Assembly: GCA_016874975.1 (NCBI GenBank)
Contig: VGSQ01000004.1
Span: 1 to 61,641 of the forward strand
Source of the DNA: Deltaproteobacteria bacterium
Lineage (GTDB): Bacteria; Desulfobacterota; Desulfobaccia; Desulfobaccales; 0-14-0-80-60-11
Direction of reading: 5' to 3'
DNA length: 61,641 nt
This document shows positions 8,736-16,801 of this stretch, piece after piece (position 1 is the first letter of the stretch; the number at the start of each line of letters is the position of its first letter). Position numbers and translations under genes: made by a program. The notes below the pieces were generated by a model. That model was not told the DNA's origin. It was given only the letters and a program-made list of their open reading frames with translations, and ran no database searches.

Positions 8736-9536
8736 TTATTTCTCCGCGGCCGGCACCTTTCCTTCGGACTTCAGGCCGAGATCCTTGTCATTCAGGCGCT
8801 TGCTCTCGGGCAAGATGGCGCCGCTCACTTTGCCGAACTTGAGGACCCGGCTTTCGGCCTTGGTGGGGACCCCTTCGGCGTCCATGAGGCCCTGGATCTG
8901 GTTCTTACTTTCTTCGAAGGCCTTATTATACAGGGAGACCCAGATCTTGCGGCCTTCGGGGGTGAGGGGTCCGATGCGCACAATGATCTCTTCTGGTTTG
9001 GGGTAGGGGATGCCCATCACCTTCACGGTTTCACCGCCCTTGTTGAGGTTGATGAAGCCCAGGCGCTGGTTGTAGAAGAGGCTGATGCCGTCGCTGGGCG
9101 GCGTCGTGAAGGTGGTTTCCCACTTTTTCACCAGTTGGCCGCCCTGGTACTGCCACAACTCGACGGTGTTCTTCTGGTAATCGAAGCGGTACTCCTTAAA
9201 GTTGCGTTTGCTCCCGCGAGAGGATTCCTCCCGGTAGATGAGGGGGTGCAGCTTGCCCTCCCGAAAGATCATTTCCGTGGAGAACACGCCCTTCCAGTTG
9301 CCGCTCAGTTTGGCCAGGATGCCCTGGGATTCCCCTATGACCGCGCCCCAGAGTCGCTCGCCGTCCAGGCGTTTGAGGACCACCTTGCTCCGTATGGCGT
9401 CGGGCATGATGGAGACGTCCACCCGGTAGCGCAGTTCTTCCAAGATTTCCGCAGAGACCGGCTGGGCCGGGATCAAGCCCATCGACATTACCAGGACCAG
9501 GACGGCGGCCAGACGCCATCTCTTTGCTGTCATCAT
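8736..9536 (-). CDS. Exported DUF3108-like protein
   Basis: This 266-aa protein starts with a Sec signal peptide (RWRLAAVLVLVMSMGLIPAQPVSA). The body is beta-rich with LRYRVDVSIM, REGKLHPLIYREESS, KRNFKEYRFDYQKN and FTTPPSDGISLFYNQR, matching the general layout of DUF3108 periplasmic/cell-envelope proteins. There is a second in-frame ATG one codon in, which has the better-spaced GAAGG site. It appears monocistronic, with an intrinsic terminator downstream. A role in envelope or outer-membrane lipid handling has been guessed for the family; nothing here decides it. Confidence 0.7.
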   Translation of the reverse strand: MMTAKRWRLAAVLVLVMSMGLIPAQPVSAEILEELRYRVDVSIMPDAIRSKVVLKRLDGERLWGAVIGESQGILAKLSGNWKGVFSTEMIFREGKLHPLIYREESSRGSKRNFKEYRFDYQKNTVELWQYQGGQLVKKWETTFTTPPSDGISLFYNQRLGFINLNKGGETVKVMGIPYPKPEEIIVRIGPLTPEGRKIWVSLYNKAFEESKNQIQGLMDAEGVPTKAESRVLKFGKVSGAILPESKRLNDKDLGLKSEGKVPAAEK

Positions 9537-9788
9537 CCTTCATCCATACTTTCCGGAGGCGTGGCGCACCTCCCGGTTCGTTAACCGCTTAGACGCCGGG
9601 ACGGTCGGGAGGGTTAACCCTCCCATCCCGCCCTTCCGTGGGATTCGTTGGCTTGGGCGGTCTCCGGCCACGCCGGCCAAACGGCCCGCCCCCCTTGTCA
9701 TTCCGGGCGCAGACTCTCCCACTGCCGAGAGGTTGAGAGCCTGCTTTGCGTTCACCGTGACGGAATCGCCGATTTTGCCGGAACCTCC

Positions 9789-10106
9789 CTATTTATCTTT
9801 TTTACGGTCCGCGCTCCGGGGCCGCCCCCCCCAGACCCCGGTATTGAAGCGGTCCTCCCACCACGATTGATAATCAAGCGGGGCGGCGGTCTCCTCCAGC
9901 CGGAAGCGATAGTCCTCCAGGAACTCCCGCAACCGGTGGTAAGCGGCGTTGACCTCCTGCATCCGGGCCCGGTATTCCGCTTCGGCTCCGGCAGGGGCGC
10001 GGTCCGGATGCCAGCGACGGGCCGCCCGGCGGTAAGCCGCCTGGATCTCCTGGCGGGTGGCGGTCAGGCCCAACCCCAGGATTCCCCGAGCCTCTTTCAG
10101 GGTCAT
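9789..10106 (-). CDS. Small J-domain protein
   Basis: A 105-aa protein that is essentially one DnaJ domain (about residues 3-65): EARGILGLGLTATRQEIQAAYRR, then the HPD tripeptide in RRWHPDRAPAG that stimulates the DnaK ATPase, then helix 4. A short C-terminal tail follows, with no Gly/Phe or zinc-finger region, so it is a class III/C type co-chaperone rather than DnaJ itself. The client is unknown. The next gene downstream is separated by over 250 bp. Confidence 0.85.
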   Translation of the reverse strand: MTLKEARGILGLGLTATRQEIQAAYRRAARRWHPDRAPAGAEAEYRARMQEVNAAYHRLREFLEDYRFRLEETAAPLDYQSWWEDRFNTGVWGGRPRSADRKKDK

Positions 10107-10698
10107 GACAGATACAGGGGCAACCTTGAAGCCGCCGAAGAGGCGGACACCGCCCCCCTCTTCCTGATTCGGCCGCCCCGCTCCTTTCCTTAAATGGTGG
10201 CGCCGCTCCGGGAAGCGATGCCAGGTGTCGGATGTCAGGTGTCGGAGGCCGGATTTTCCGCCTCGTTCCCAGGCTTCGGCCTGGGAAAGTTTCCCGGCAG
10301 TCGCGCCTGGGCCGTCGGCCCGCCTGTAACACCTGAAAAGTCTCGCAGGGCGGGCTCTGCCCGCCGCCGACGCCTGGCAACGGTGCCCGGTCGCACCCTG
10401 CGGAACCGGGGGGAAGTGGGAAAATTCCGTCCCCTCCTTCCCCGGGCTTACGCGCCCGGATTTATCAACCGAGCCACCCGGCCGCCCCTATCCCCCGGAC
10501 CCGGGCCATGTGCTTCAGATACACGCGGGTTCATTATAAGCATTCTTGGCGGCGGAGTCATTAGTCGCCTCAGCAGAAGTGCCATTTCAATTCCGGAAAA
10601 ACCTGCTGTGGGGCAACCCTTTGAGAAATACGTCGATTCCTGACTCCTTCCCTTGTCAACTGCTTGACCGCATGGTAAGTTTTAAAAATTCAGGTTGT
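10107..10698. other. Intergenic region with short repeats
   Basis: No gene is supported. It holds a 7-bp-periodic tract (CCAGGTGTCGGATGTCAGGTG near 10219), a CCCAGGCTTCGGCCTGGG palindrome and a GGGCGGGCTCTGCCCGCC hairpin (also near 55745). A minus-strand TATAAT near 10533 has a poor -35 box. The DnaJ-like gene reads away to the left. Confidence 0.5.
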
Positions 10699-10851
10699 GA
10701 TGGCCTCGTAAAAAGTCCATTCACCCCCTCACCCCAGCCCTCTCCCCCAAGGGGGAGAGGGAGATAATGAGGCATATCAATCAGTTATCAATAGCAGCGA
10801 GAGCCATCTTTTGGGGATGGTATGGCCTTTTTGACTTTTTACGATTCCATC
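10699..10851. mobile_element. MITE-B, complete copy
   Basis: A 153-bp element bounded by GATGGCCTCGTAAAAAGTC and GACTTTTTACGATTCCATC, a 19-bp terminal inverted repeat with two mismatches. It is flanked on both sides by the direct repeat AGGTTGT (7 bp, 8 if the C is included), as expected of a target-site duplication. The interior carries a CCCTCTCCCCCAAGGGGGAGAG palindrome and an AT-richer half. A second, rearranged copy lies at 31217 in opposite orientation. There is no ORF, so it would need a transposase in trans. Confidence 0.8.
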
Positions 10852-10948
10852 AGGTTGTCTGATTTTTACGGCTGCGGGCTTGCCCAGGGGTTATTCCGGT
10901 CCCGCCCCGGCAGCCCCGGGTTTGCCTCGGAAGGGAGATGACGGGCCT

Positions 10949-11503
10949 ATGGCTCTGCCGAAACGAATTGTCCTCACCGGCCCGGAGGTGGACCGCACTC
11001 TGGAGCGGTTGGCCGAAGAGGTCTTGTTGGGTCGCGCCCACCTGGACGAAATGGTGGTGGTGGGCATCCGCACCGGCGGCGCCTTCCTGGCCCAACGTCT
11101 GGCCGACAAGTTGGAGCGGCGCCTCAAGCGGCCGGTCAGGGTGGGTATTCTGGACATCACCCTCTACCGGGACGACTGGACCCGCATCAGCCACAAGCCC
11201 CTGGTGGGAAAGACGGAACTCCCCGGCTCCATCGACGACCAGGACGTGCTGTTGGTGGACGACGTCTTTTTCACGGGCCGCACGGTGCGGGCCGCCCTGG
11301 ACGCCCTCATCGACTACGGCCGGCCCCGCCGCATCGAACTTCTGGTGCTGGTGGACCGGGGCGGCCGGGAGTTCCCTATCCGGCCCGACTTTACGGGCTT
11401 GCTCCTCAGCCTCCCGTCCGAGGAGCGGGTCAACGTCTACCTGACGGAGATGGGCCCGGAGGACCAGGTGGCCATCGAAGCCACCCCGGCCTATAAGGGC
11501 TGA
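10949..11503 (+). CDS. pyrR: PyrR bifunctional protein (pyr regulator / uracil phosphoribosyltransferase)
   Basis: The protein is 184 aa of phosphoribosyltransferase type I fold. The PRPP-binding motif is VLLVDDVFFTGRTVRAALDAL (about residues 100-120). The VGIRTGGAFLA, DITLYRDD and RVNVYLTE segments are PyrR-specific. The start at 10949 (MALPKR) is chosen over the track start because family members begin here and AAGGGAG lies 11 bp upstream. The family either attenuates pyr transcripts through RNA binding or salvages uracil. No other pyr gene is in the window and MITE-B sits about 100 bp upstream. Confidence 0.93.
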   Translation: MALPKRIVLTGPEVDRTLERLAEEVLLGRAHLDEMVVVGIRTGGAFLAQRLADKLERRLKRPVRVGILDITLYRDDWTRISHKPLVGKTELPGSIDDQDVLLVDDVFFTGRTVRAALDALIDYGRPRRIELLVLVDRGGREFPIRPDFTGLLLSLPSEERVNVYLTEMGPEDQVAIEATPAYKG

Positions 11504-11571
11504 AGGGCCGGGGGAAGTGGAGTATCGGCTCTTAAGTTACAGGTCTTAAATCCCGGATCCTTTGACAGCGT

Positions 11572-11606
11572 TCATCCGGAAAGTCGTTTAACCCCCCCTT
11601 GATGGG
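11572..11606. repeat. Partial element C end
   Basis: GTTCATCCGGAAAGTC matches the right terminus of the element at 8232-8386 and is followed by a CCCCCTTGATGGGGG module. Only one end is present. It directly precedes repeat D. Confidence 0.45.
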
Positions 11607-11617
11607 GGAGGTAGCCT

Positions 11618-11745
11618 GAAATGCAGGCTCTTCCATGTCCGGAGGCCTTTTTGCTATTCGCCTCCTTTTCTCTCAGGGCTGAAACATCAAGGCTGGAAGG
11701 CCATATCCTTATCAGACTTGTAAGCAAAAAGCGTGCCGGACAGCT
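11618..11745. repeat. Repeat D, copy 1
   Basis: About 128 bp shared with 53558-53690. Conserved blocks are GGCTCTTCC-TGTCCGGAGG, GAAACATCAAGGCTGGAAGG, CTTGTAAGCAAAAA and GTGCCGGACAGC. TGTCCGG near the left and CCGGACA near the right form an inverted repeat, and GGAGGC/GCCTCC forms an internal hairpin. Both copies follow a CCC-ATCAAGGGGG or CCCTTGATGGGGG module. Confidence 0.7.
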
Positions 11746-11774
11746 CTGGCGCCACTGATATTTTTTGAAGATTT

Positions 11775-13031
11775 ATGAAAGACAAGGGAAAAAAACCAGG
11801 CAAGGCGGCCGCGGAAAGCCTGCCCATCCTGGCCCCGGGGGACGCCGTCCTCCTGGAGCAGCAGGTGGCCGGGCTGGAGGCCGCGTTGGCCGCGGGGGAG
11901 GAGCCGGAAGTCCTCCTGGGGCTGGTGGAGCGCCGTCCCCAGGACCCGGCCTGGGACCTGCACCTGCTGGCGCGGCTGGCCCAACTCTCCCACCCGGACC
12001 TGCCCGCCCTGCTGGGCCGACTCTTCGGCGCCGCGCCCGACAAAGCCCGGCGCAAGGCCCTCCAACGTGCCCTGCATATTTTGAAGAGCAAGGGTCTGGC
12101 GGTGGACGCCGCGCTCCTGCCCCGCCCGGAGCCCACCGTCCTCAAGTTCACCAAAGAGCCGGTGGTGGCCCACCTCTCCCACATTTTCAGCCTGGACGGA
12201 AACGAGGGGGAGCGTTACGTGGTCCTGGAAGGCCCGGCCGAGGTCCTGGGGGGCAGCCAACTGGTGGCCCGGTTGAGCGACCGGCGCGGCTTCCGGGAGC
12301 TCCACGTGATGAGCCTCAGGCGCAAGCAGTGGGCCGAATTCTGGGAATATTTCCGCAGCCACGGCCTGGACGAGTGGGCCAAGGCCCCTCCCGCCTATGC
12401 CCTGCGCCTCCTGGAGGAAGCCTGGGCCCTCAACCCCTCCGTGGAGGGGAGAGGCCGGCGCTACGGGGCCCTGCGGGAGCGTCTGCACCAGCGCCTGGGG
12501 CCTCCGGAGGCAGCTCCCACTCTGGCCACCCTTCTCCCCGCTTTGCCGGACGCCGACCGCCGCGGGCTCCTGGAGCGCTCCTGGGAATTGAGTCGGGACA
12601 GCCTCTTCTTTTCCTGGCTGCCGGGGCCCGACCAGACCATGCCCTGGTATCAGAAAATGTTGGACTCCCGGTCCAGCCCCCTGGTCCTCACCGAACAGCA
12701 GCATCAGGACCGTCTGGACGCGGTGGTGGAAGATGCGGTGCAGGCCTTCTACCCGCCGGAGTCCCGTCCCTTCTGGGGCCGACGTCTTTTGGAGATCGCC
12801 TATTTCCTGGACCTGAAAGGTCGGACCGAGGAAGCTCGGGCCGCCCAGGCCGCGGGTGAAGACCTCTTCACCGGGACCGCCGGCCCGCTCACCGGGGAGA
12901 ATCCCTTTCTCAAAAGCCTGTCGGTCTTCGCCCTCACCATGGCGGCGCAACTGGCGGCGGCCCCGGACCAGCCCCAGAAACCGTCGGGGCTGGTGCTCCC
13001 GCCCTCGTCCCTGTTCACCCCCGGGAGGTGA
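11775..13031 (+). CDS. Unrecognised 418-aa protein
   Basis: I do not recognise a family. The protein is soluble-looking and rich in Leu, Ala, Arg and Glu, with no signal peptide or membrane segment. Residues about 15-120 look like helical repeats (LLEQQVAGLEAALAAGEEPEV, LLGRLFGAAPDKARRKALQRAL). A beta-containing middle part includes VVAHLSHIFSLDGNEGERYV and LRRKQWAEFWEYF, and the C-terminal part is again helical (FWGRRLLEIAYFLDLKGRTEE). It is followed by yjbQ with a 2-bp gap and is first in a four-gene plus-strand operon. Codon use matches the neighbours, so recent transfer is unlikely. A scaffold or regulatory role is only a guess. Confidence 0.85.
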   Translation: MKDKGKKPGKAAAESLPILAPGDAVLLEQQVAGLEAALAAGEEPEVLLGLVERRPQDPAWDLHLLARLAQLSHPDLPALLGRLFGAAPDKARRKALQRALHILKSKGLAVDAALLPRPEPTVLKFTKEPVVAHLSHIFSLDGNEGERYVVLEGPAEVLGGSQLVARLSDRRGFRELHVMSLRRKQWAEFWEYFRSHGLDEWAKAPPAYALRLLEEAWALNPSVEGRGRRYGALRERLHQRLGPPEAAPTLATLLPALPDADRRGLLERSWELSRDSLFFSWLPGPDQTMPWYQKMLDSRSSPLVLTEQQHQDRLDAVVEDAVQAFYPPESRPFWGRRLLEIAYFLDLKGRTEEARAAQAAGEDLFTGTAGPLTGENPFLKSLSVFALTMAAQLAAAPDQPQKPSGLVLPPSSLFTPGR

Positions 13032-13033
13032 GG

Positions 13034-13432
13034 ATGATACAACTCCTCCAGGTCCACACCGGCAGCCGCACCGAATTTGTGGAGGTCACCGCCGAAGTGG
13101 AGCGTCTGGTGCGCCAAAGCGGGGTTTCGGAGGGACTCTGTCACCTGTTCGTGCCCCACACCACCGCCGGTCTCACCATCAACGAAAACGCCGATCCCAC
13201 GGTGAAAGCCGACATCCTCATGGCGCTCAACAAACTGATCAGCGAGCATGAGCCCTACCGCCACCGGGAGGGTAATTCCCCGGCGCACATCAAAGCCTCC
13301 CTGATGGGGTCCGGCCTTACGCTGTTGGTGGAGGGCGGCCGTCTGGTCCTGGGCGCCTGGCAAGGCATCTTTTTCTGTGAATTTGACGGGCCCCGGTCCC
13401 GTCGCCTCCTGGTCAAGATCGTGTCCGGCTGA
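13034..13432 (+). CDS. yjbQ: YjbQ / UPF0047 family protein
   Basis: A 132-aa member of the YjbQ family, small trimeric beta-rich proteins reported to have weak thiamine-phosphate synthase activity. Signature pieces are LFVPHTTAGLTINENADP (residues about 39-56, containing the conserved His-Thr-Thr and Glu-Asn), NSPAHIKASLMG and GTWQ-like LGAWQGIFFCEFDGPR. The ATG at 13034 follows GGAGG by 6 nt; the track start (GTG 13028) sits on that site and is less likely. Its stop overlaps the start of the next gene by one base. The link of this enzyme-like protein to two unknown proteins is unexplained. Confidence 0.92.
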   Translation: MIQLLQVHTGSRTEFVEVTAEVERLVRQSGVSEGLCHLFVPHTTAGLTINENADPTVKADILMALNKLISEHEPYRHREGNSPAHIKASLMGSGLTLLVEGGRLVLGAWQGIFFCEFDGPRSRRLLVKIVSG

Positions 13433-15171
13433 TGACTGCAGCGCAGGAATTCTTCTCCCAGGTCAAAATCGGCGGCGTCTCGCTGGCCGCCCTCCAGCGG
13501 GGCGAGGCCCCCCTTCGGGACCGTTATCACCTCAAAGAATTCCTGGAATACCAGCACATCAAAAAGGGGCTGCTGGCCCCCTACGGACCTTCCTACCCAC
13601 TGGTGGAGGCCCGTGAACTCCTTCCCTCCTTTGAAAAAAATTTCAACGAATATAAAGAGCTCCCCGGCTTCAGCCTGGTGGTTCTGAACCGTCAGCTCAA
13701 TTACCAGGAGGAGGTTTTTCAGTTCGACCTGCTGCATGCCACCGCGGAAGGCGGCCGGAAGAGTCTGCGGGAAAATCTGGAGCGCCTCCAGCCCCACCTG
13801 GACCGGCAACTGCGGCCGCTCTTCCGCCAGCGCTTCGCCGGCCGGGACGTCACCGACCTGGCCCACTACGAGGAACTGCTGGACTACCTCCTGCACATGG
13901 ACCGGGCCCAGGTCATCGCCCGGGACGAGCAGGGCGACTTCCGCCTCCTGGGGGTGTACGCCTCCTTCCCCGCAGACCTGGACACGGAACTCAAGGCCTT
14001 CGGTCTGCGCCTGGGCAAATTCAAGAAGCAGGACAACGCCCTTTACGAGCAGGAGCGGTACTTCGTCTACCAGTTTTTCATGGAGCTTTACGGTTTTCCC
14101 ATCGCCGCCGAACGCCGCACCTCGGCGGCCCTCTTCGCCCGCCGGCTGGCCCGCCTCAAGGAGCAGTACCTCATCAAGGTGTTGGGCTCCTCGGACCGCA
14201 CCATCACCAGTCTCTGCGGCTTCGAGATGAAGCGCTACCCCCTGGTGGAAAAGCTGGCCCTGGTGGCCCTGCCGCCGGGCATGGCCGAAGCCTCCCCCCA
14301 CCTGGGGGAGCAGGGCTTCTTTGTGGACCCGGAGCGCCGGGTGGTCATTCTCAAGGTGACCTACCAGCAGCACAAGTACAACCGCCTGAACGTGCTGGAG
14401 GACCGGGCCCTGTCGGTGCTCCGGCAGGAGGTCATCCACCCCGTGCACGGCGGCCGGGACCAGAGCCTCAATCTCCTCAAGGACAGCCGCCGGTTCCTCA
14501 AGGACCTCACCGACATCGTCCGGGGAGAATATCTGGGCAGCATTTCCTACCAGCGCAGCGAACTCCTCACCTCCACCAAGACCCATGAGGACCGCCTGAA
14601 GTTTCTCTCGGCCTGGCTGGTCAAAAACCACCGGCGCCTGGCCACTTACAGCCACGATTCCTTCGACGCGGCCAAAAGGCTCCTGCACAGCTATCTTCTC
14701 AACCGGGAACACCGGGAGGTCTTTGCCAAGCACGCAGAGCTCCATCGGGAAGCGCTGCGCCGGTTGACCTATCTGACCCAGGCCCATCAGCTCCAGACCC
14801 TGGAGAAACTGGTCCAGGGCCAGACCGGCCGGCGTCAGTTGGGGCCTTACCAGCGCATGGCCCAGGCCGTGGCCATGCTGGAAGAGAAGAAGGAGGAACT
14901 CCCCTACTACTACCCCGACCTCTTTGATAAGTTCCTCAAACTCTGTGAAGAACTCCTGGACTACCCCTACTTCCGCCGTCTCCGGAACCTTCCCGCCCCC
15001 CCTACCCTCCCATATCGCCGCCGGGTCTGGCAGCTCATGCTGCTGGGGGAGCGGCTAGTCAAGGAACTGACGGCCCAGCACCGGCAGATCCAGGCCGAGG
15101 TGAGCCGGGGCACGCCCCTGCCCCTCCTGGCGCCGGGGAAAGCCCGGGCCCCCCGCCCCGTGCAACCCTGA
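13432..15171 (+). CDS. Unrecognised 579-aa protein
   Basis: No family recognised. The protein is long, soluble and charged, with no signal peptide. A mixed alpha/beta N-terminal half includes RYHLKEFLEYQHIKKGLLAPYG and LNYQEEVFQFDLL. The middle has repeated Arg/Lys/Tyr-rich stretches (VTYQQHKYNRLNVLEDRAL, RQEVIHPVHGGRDQSLNLLK). The C-terminal helical region runs to a Pro-rich tail (LPLLAPGKARAPRPVQP). It overlaps yjbQ by one base (TGATG), so translation is coupled. An alpha/beta hydrolase gene follows after 15 bp. The local identity of basic and aromatic residues could suit nucleic acid or membrane surface contact, but that is speculation. Confidence 0.85.
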   Translation: MTAAQEFFSQVKIGGVSLAALQRGEAPLRDRYHLKEFLEYQHIKKGLLAPYGPSYPLVEARELLPSFEKNFNEYKELPGFSLVVLNRQLNYQEEVFQFDLLHATAEGGRKSLRENLERLQPHLDRQLRPLFRQRFAGRDVTDLAHYEELLDYLLHMDRAQVIARDEQGDFRLLGVYASFPADLDTELKAFGLRLGKFKKQDNALYEQERYFVYQFFMELYGFPIAAERRTSAALFARRLARLKEQYLIKVLGSSDRTITSLCGFEMKRYPLVEKLALVALPPGMAEASPHLGEQGFFVDPERRVVILKVTYQQHKYNRLNVLEDRALSVLRQEVIHPVHGGRDQSLNLLKDSRRFLKDLTDIVRGEYLGSISYQRSELLTSTKTHEDRLKFLSAWLVKNHRRLATYSHDSFDAAKRLLHSYLLNREHREVFAKHAELHREALRRLTYLTQAHQLQTLEKLVQGQTGRRQLGPYQRMAQAVAMLEEKKEELPYYYPDLFDKFLKLCEELLDYPYFRRLRNLPAPPTLPYRRRVWQLMLLGERLVKELTAQHRQIQAEVSRGTPLPLLAPGKARAPRPVQP

Positions 15172-15186
15172 CAGGAGACTCTGCGG

Positions 15187-15993
15187 ATGTCTGAGCAACA
15201 CGCCTGGTTCTGGCTCGACGAGGGGCAGGGGTATCCCCTGGTCCTGCTGCACGGCCTGGGGGCCTCCACCTTCTCCTGGCGTTGCCAACGGGAGCCCCTG
15301 GGTCGCCATTTCCGGCTGCTGGCCCCGGACCTGCCGGGCCACGGGCGCACCCTGGTTTCCCCCGGCGGTGATTTTTCCATCCGCGCCCTGGCCGCCGGGG
15401 TGGCTCGATGCCTCCAGGATCGGGGCGTCACCCAAGCCGCCGTGGCGGGGAACTCCCTGGGCGGCGGCCTGGCCCTGTGGCTGGCCCGGGAGCACCCGGA
15501 GATGGTTTCCCACCTCATCCTGCTGGCCCCGGCCGCGGCTTTGCGGAGGCTGCCTTATATCTTTGTGCCGCTCAGCCTGCCGGTCCTGGGAAATCTCACG
15601 GCCCTGGCCCTGGGTCCCTGGATTCTCCCCCCGGCCCTGGGCCTGATATTCCATAACAGGGACCTGATCACCCCGGAAGTGCTGGAAGGCTACGCCCCCC
15701 CCTACCGGGACCGCCGCCAACGCCGCCTTCTCGGTGAGGTTTGTCGCCAACTCCAGCTTCTGCCCTTGGAAGAGGTGGCGGCTCTTTTGCGAAAAATCTC
15801 CTGCCCCACCGTCCTCATCTGGGGGGTCGAGGACCGCATCCTGCCCCTGGGCCAGGGCTGCTGGATGCTGGCCCATCTGACCCAGGCCCGGCCCTATTTC
15901 CTCCCCGGGGTGGGCCACGCACCCCAGGAGGAGGCCCCGGACCGGGTCAACCAAATAATCATTGATTTTTTGCGGGGGACATTAAAAAATTAA
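15187..15993 (+). CDS. Alpha/beta hydrolase
   Basis: A 268-aa alpha/beta-hydrolase-fold enzyme. The oxyanion region LVLLHGLGASTFSW is at about residues 19-32. The nucleophile elbow is GNSLGGG (Ser near residue 97), the acid is probably the Asp of WGVEDRILP (near 216), and the base is the His of GVGHAPQEE (near 243). A variable hydrophobic lid lies between (YIFVPLSLPVLGNLTALALGP) and may contact lipid or another hydrophobic substrate. AGGAG lies 9 nt before the ATG. It is last in the operon with the two unknown proteins and yjbQ. The substrate cannot be read from sequence. Confidence 0.88.
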   Translation: MSEQHAWFWLDEGQGYPLVLLHGLGASTFSWRCQREPLGRHFRLLAPDLPGHGRTLVSPGGDFSIRALAAGVARCLQDRGVTQAAVAGNSLGGGLALWLAREHPEMVSHLILLAPAAALRRLPYIFVPLSLPVLGNLTALALGPWILPPALGLIFHNRDLITPEVLEGYAPPYRDRRQRRLLGEVCRQLQLLPLEEVAALLRKISCPTVLIWGVEDRILPLGQGCWMLAHLTQARPYFLPGVGHAPQEEAPDRVNQIIIDFLRGTLKN

Positions 15994-16241
15994 TCCGGTA
16001 AGTTAGACGGCGGCCGGAAACCGGGCGGGGGAAGGGCGGGAGAGTGGCGGCTCCTGTGGCGCAGGCGTCTCCGAGCCCTGGCCCCCTCCTCCACAAAATC
16101 TCTCAAGACAGATAATAACAAGAATTATCAACGACATATGCTGCGCGGTGCGCACCCTGCCGATCAATTTGCCGAGAATGACATCACATCGCCAGGAGGC
16201 GCCGGGCGCCGCGGTGGGGCCGCAGGGGCCCAGGACGAAAC

Positions 16242-16469
16242 ATGAGGAAAAACATCATCCCGTTTGAAAAGGCCAAGCGCTCCGTCAAAGAAGTGGTGGA
16301 GCGGTTTTACCAGGATCTGGACGACATCGAGGAAATCGTGGTCATCGCCAAGGACCGGGAGGGGGAATGGATCTTCGCCAACTCGGAGCTGGAGAACGAG
16401 CTGGAGTGGATCGGCAGTCTCTATAAATTCATCAACAAAGCCATCATGGAAGACGGCGACGATTTTTAG
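16242..16469 (+). CDS. Small acidic protein of unknown function
   Basis: A 75-aa protein with a basic N-terminus (MRKNIIPFEKAKRSVKEV) and an acidic C-terminal half (FANSELENELEWIGSLYKF, ending MEDGDDF). Predicted features are a helix, two strands (EEIVVIAKDREGEWIFA) and a helix. No family recognised. It stands alone between two larger genes with a GC-rich hairpin 25 bp downstream. Normal amino acid composition unlike the repeat-derived shadow ORFs supports it as real. Confidence 0.65.
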   Translation: MRKNIIPFEKAKRSVKEVVERFYQDLDDIEEIVVIAKDREGEWIFANSELENELEWIGSLYKFINKAIMEDGDDF

Positions 16470-16801
16470 CGCGGCGCCGGCCCATCGAGCAGGAGGGGGC
16501 CTTGCGGCCCCCGTCCTCTCCCGCCACCCTGGGTATGGTTCCGTAACCGGCGGCTCCTGAGGCACCTTGAACCAGGTGCAGATAATCGAGCAGCGACCCG
16601 AGTCCCCAGTTGTCAACACACCACTTCAGGAAGGCCTCGTGCATATGACAGGCCCCGGCCGACACTCCCGAAAGACGGAGTAAGGCAGCTTGGTGGCGCG
16701 GCCGGGTCGGGCCCGCCCACCCGGGTATCCCGGACCGCAGAATTCCTTTTCGGGGGTTATCGGGCCATTTTCCCACTAAAGCATAATATATCGGAAGCTC
16801 A
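16470..16801. other. Intergenic region with one hairpin
   Basis: A GGGGGCC-TTGC-GGCCCCC hairpin (16495-16512) follows the small gene; it lacks a U-tract. No other feature is supported. A minus-strand ORF here was considered and rejected. Confidence 0.45.

Noticed and set aside
10860-10948. PyrR-responsive attenuator upstream of pyrR
   Set aside because: No anti-antiterminator sequence or terminator hairpin with U-tract is visible between MITE-B and the pyrR start.
16444-16776. Minus-strand ORF in the gap before the glycosyltransferase (contains MHEAFLKWCVDNWGLGSLLD)
   Set aside because: A short stretch looks protein-like, but the ends are Arg/Pro-rich, it overlaps the convergent small gene, and there is no ribosome-binding site or family match.
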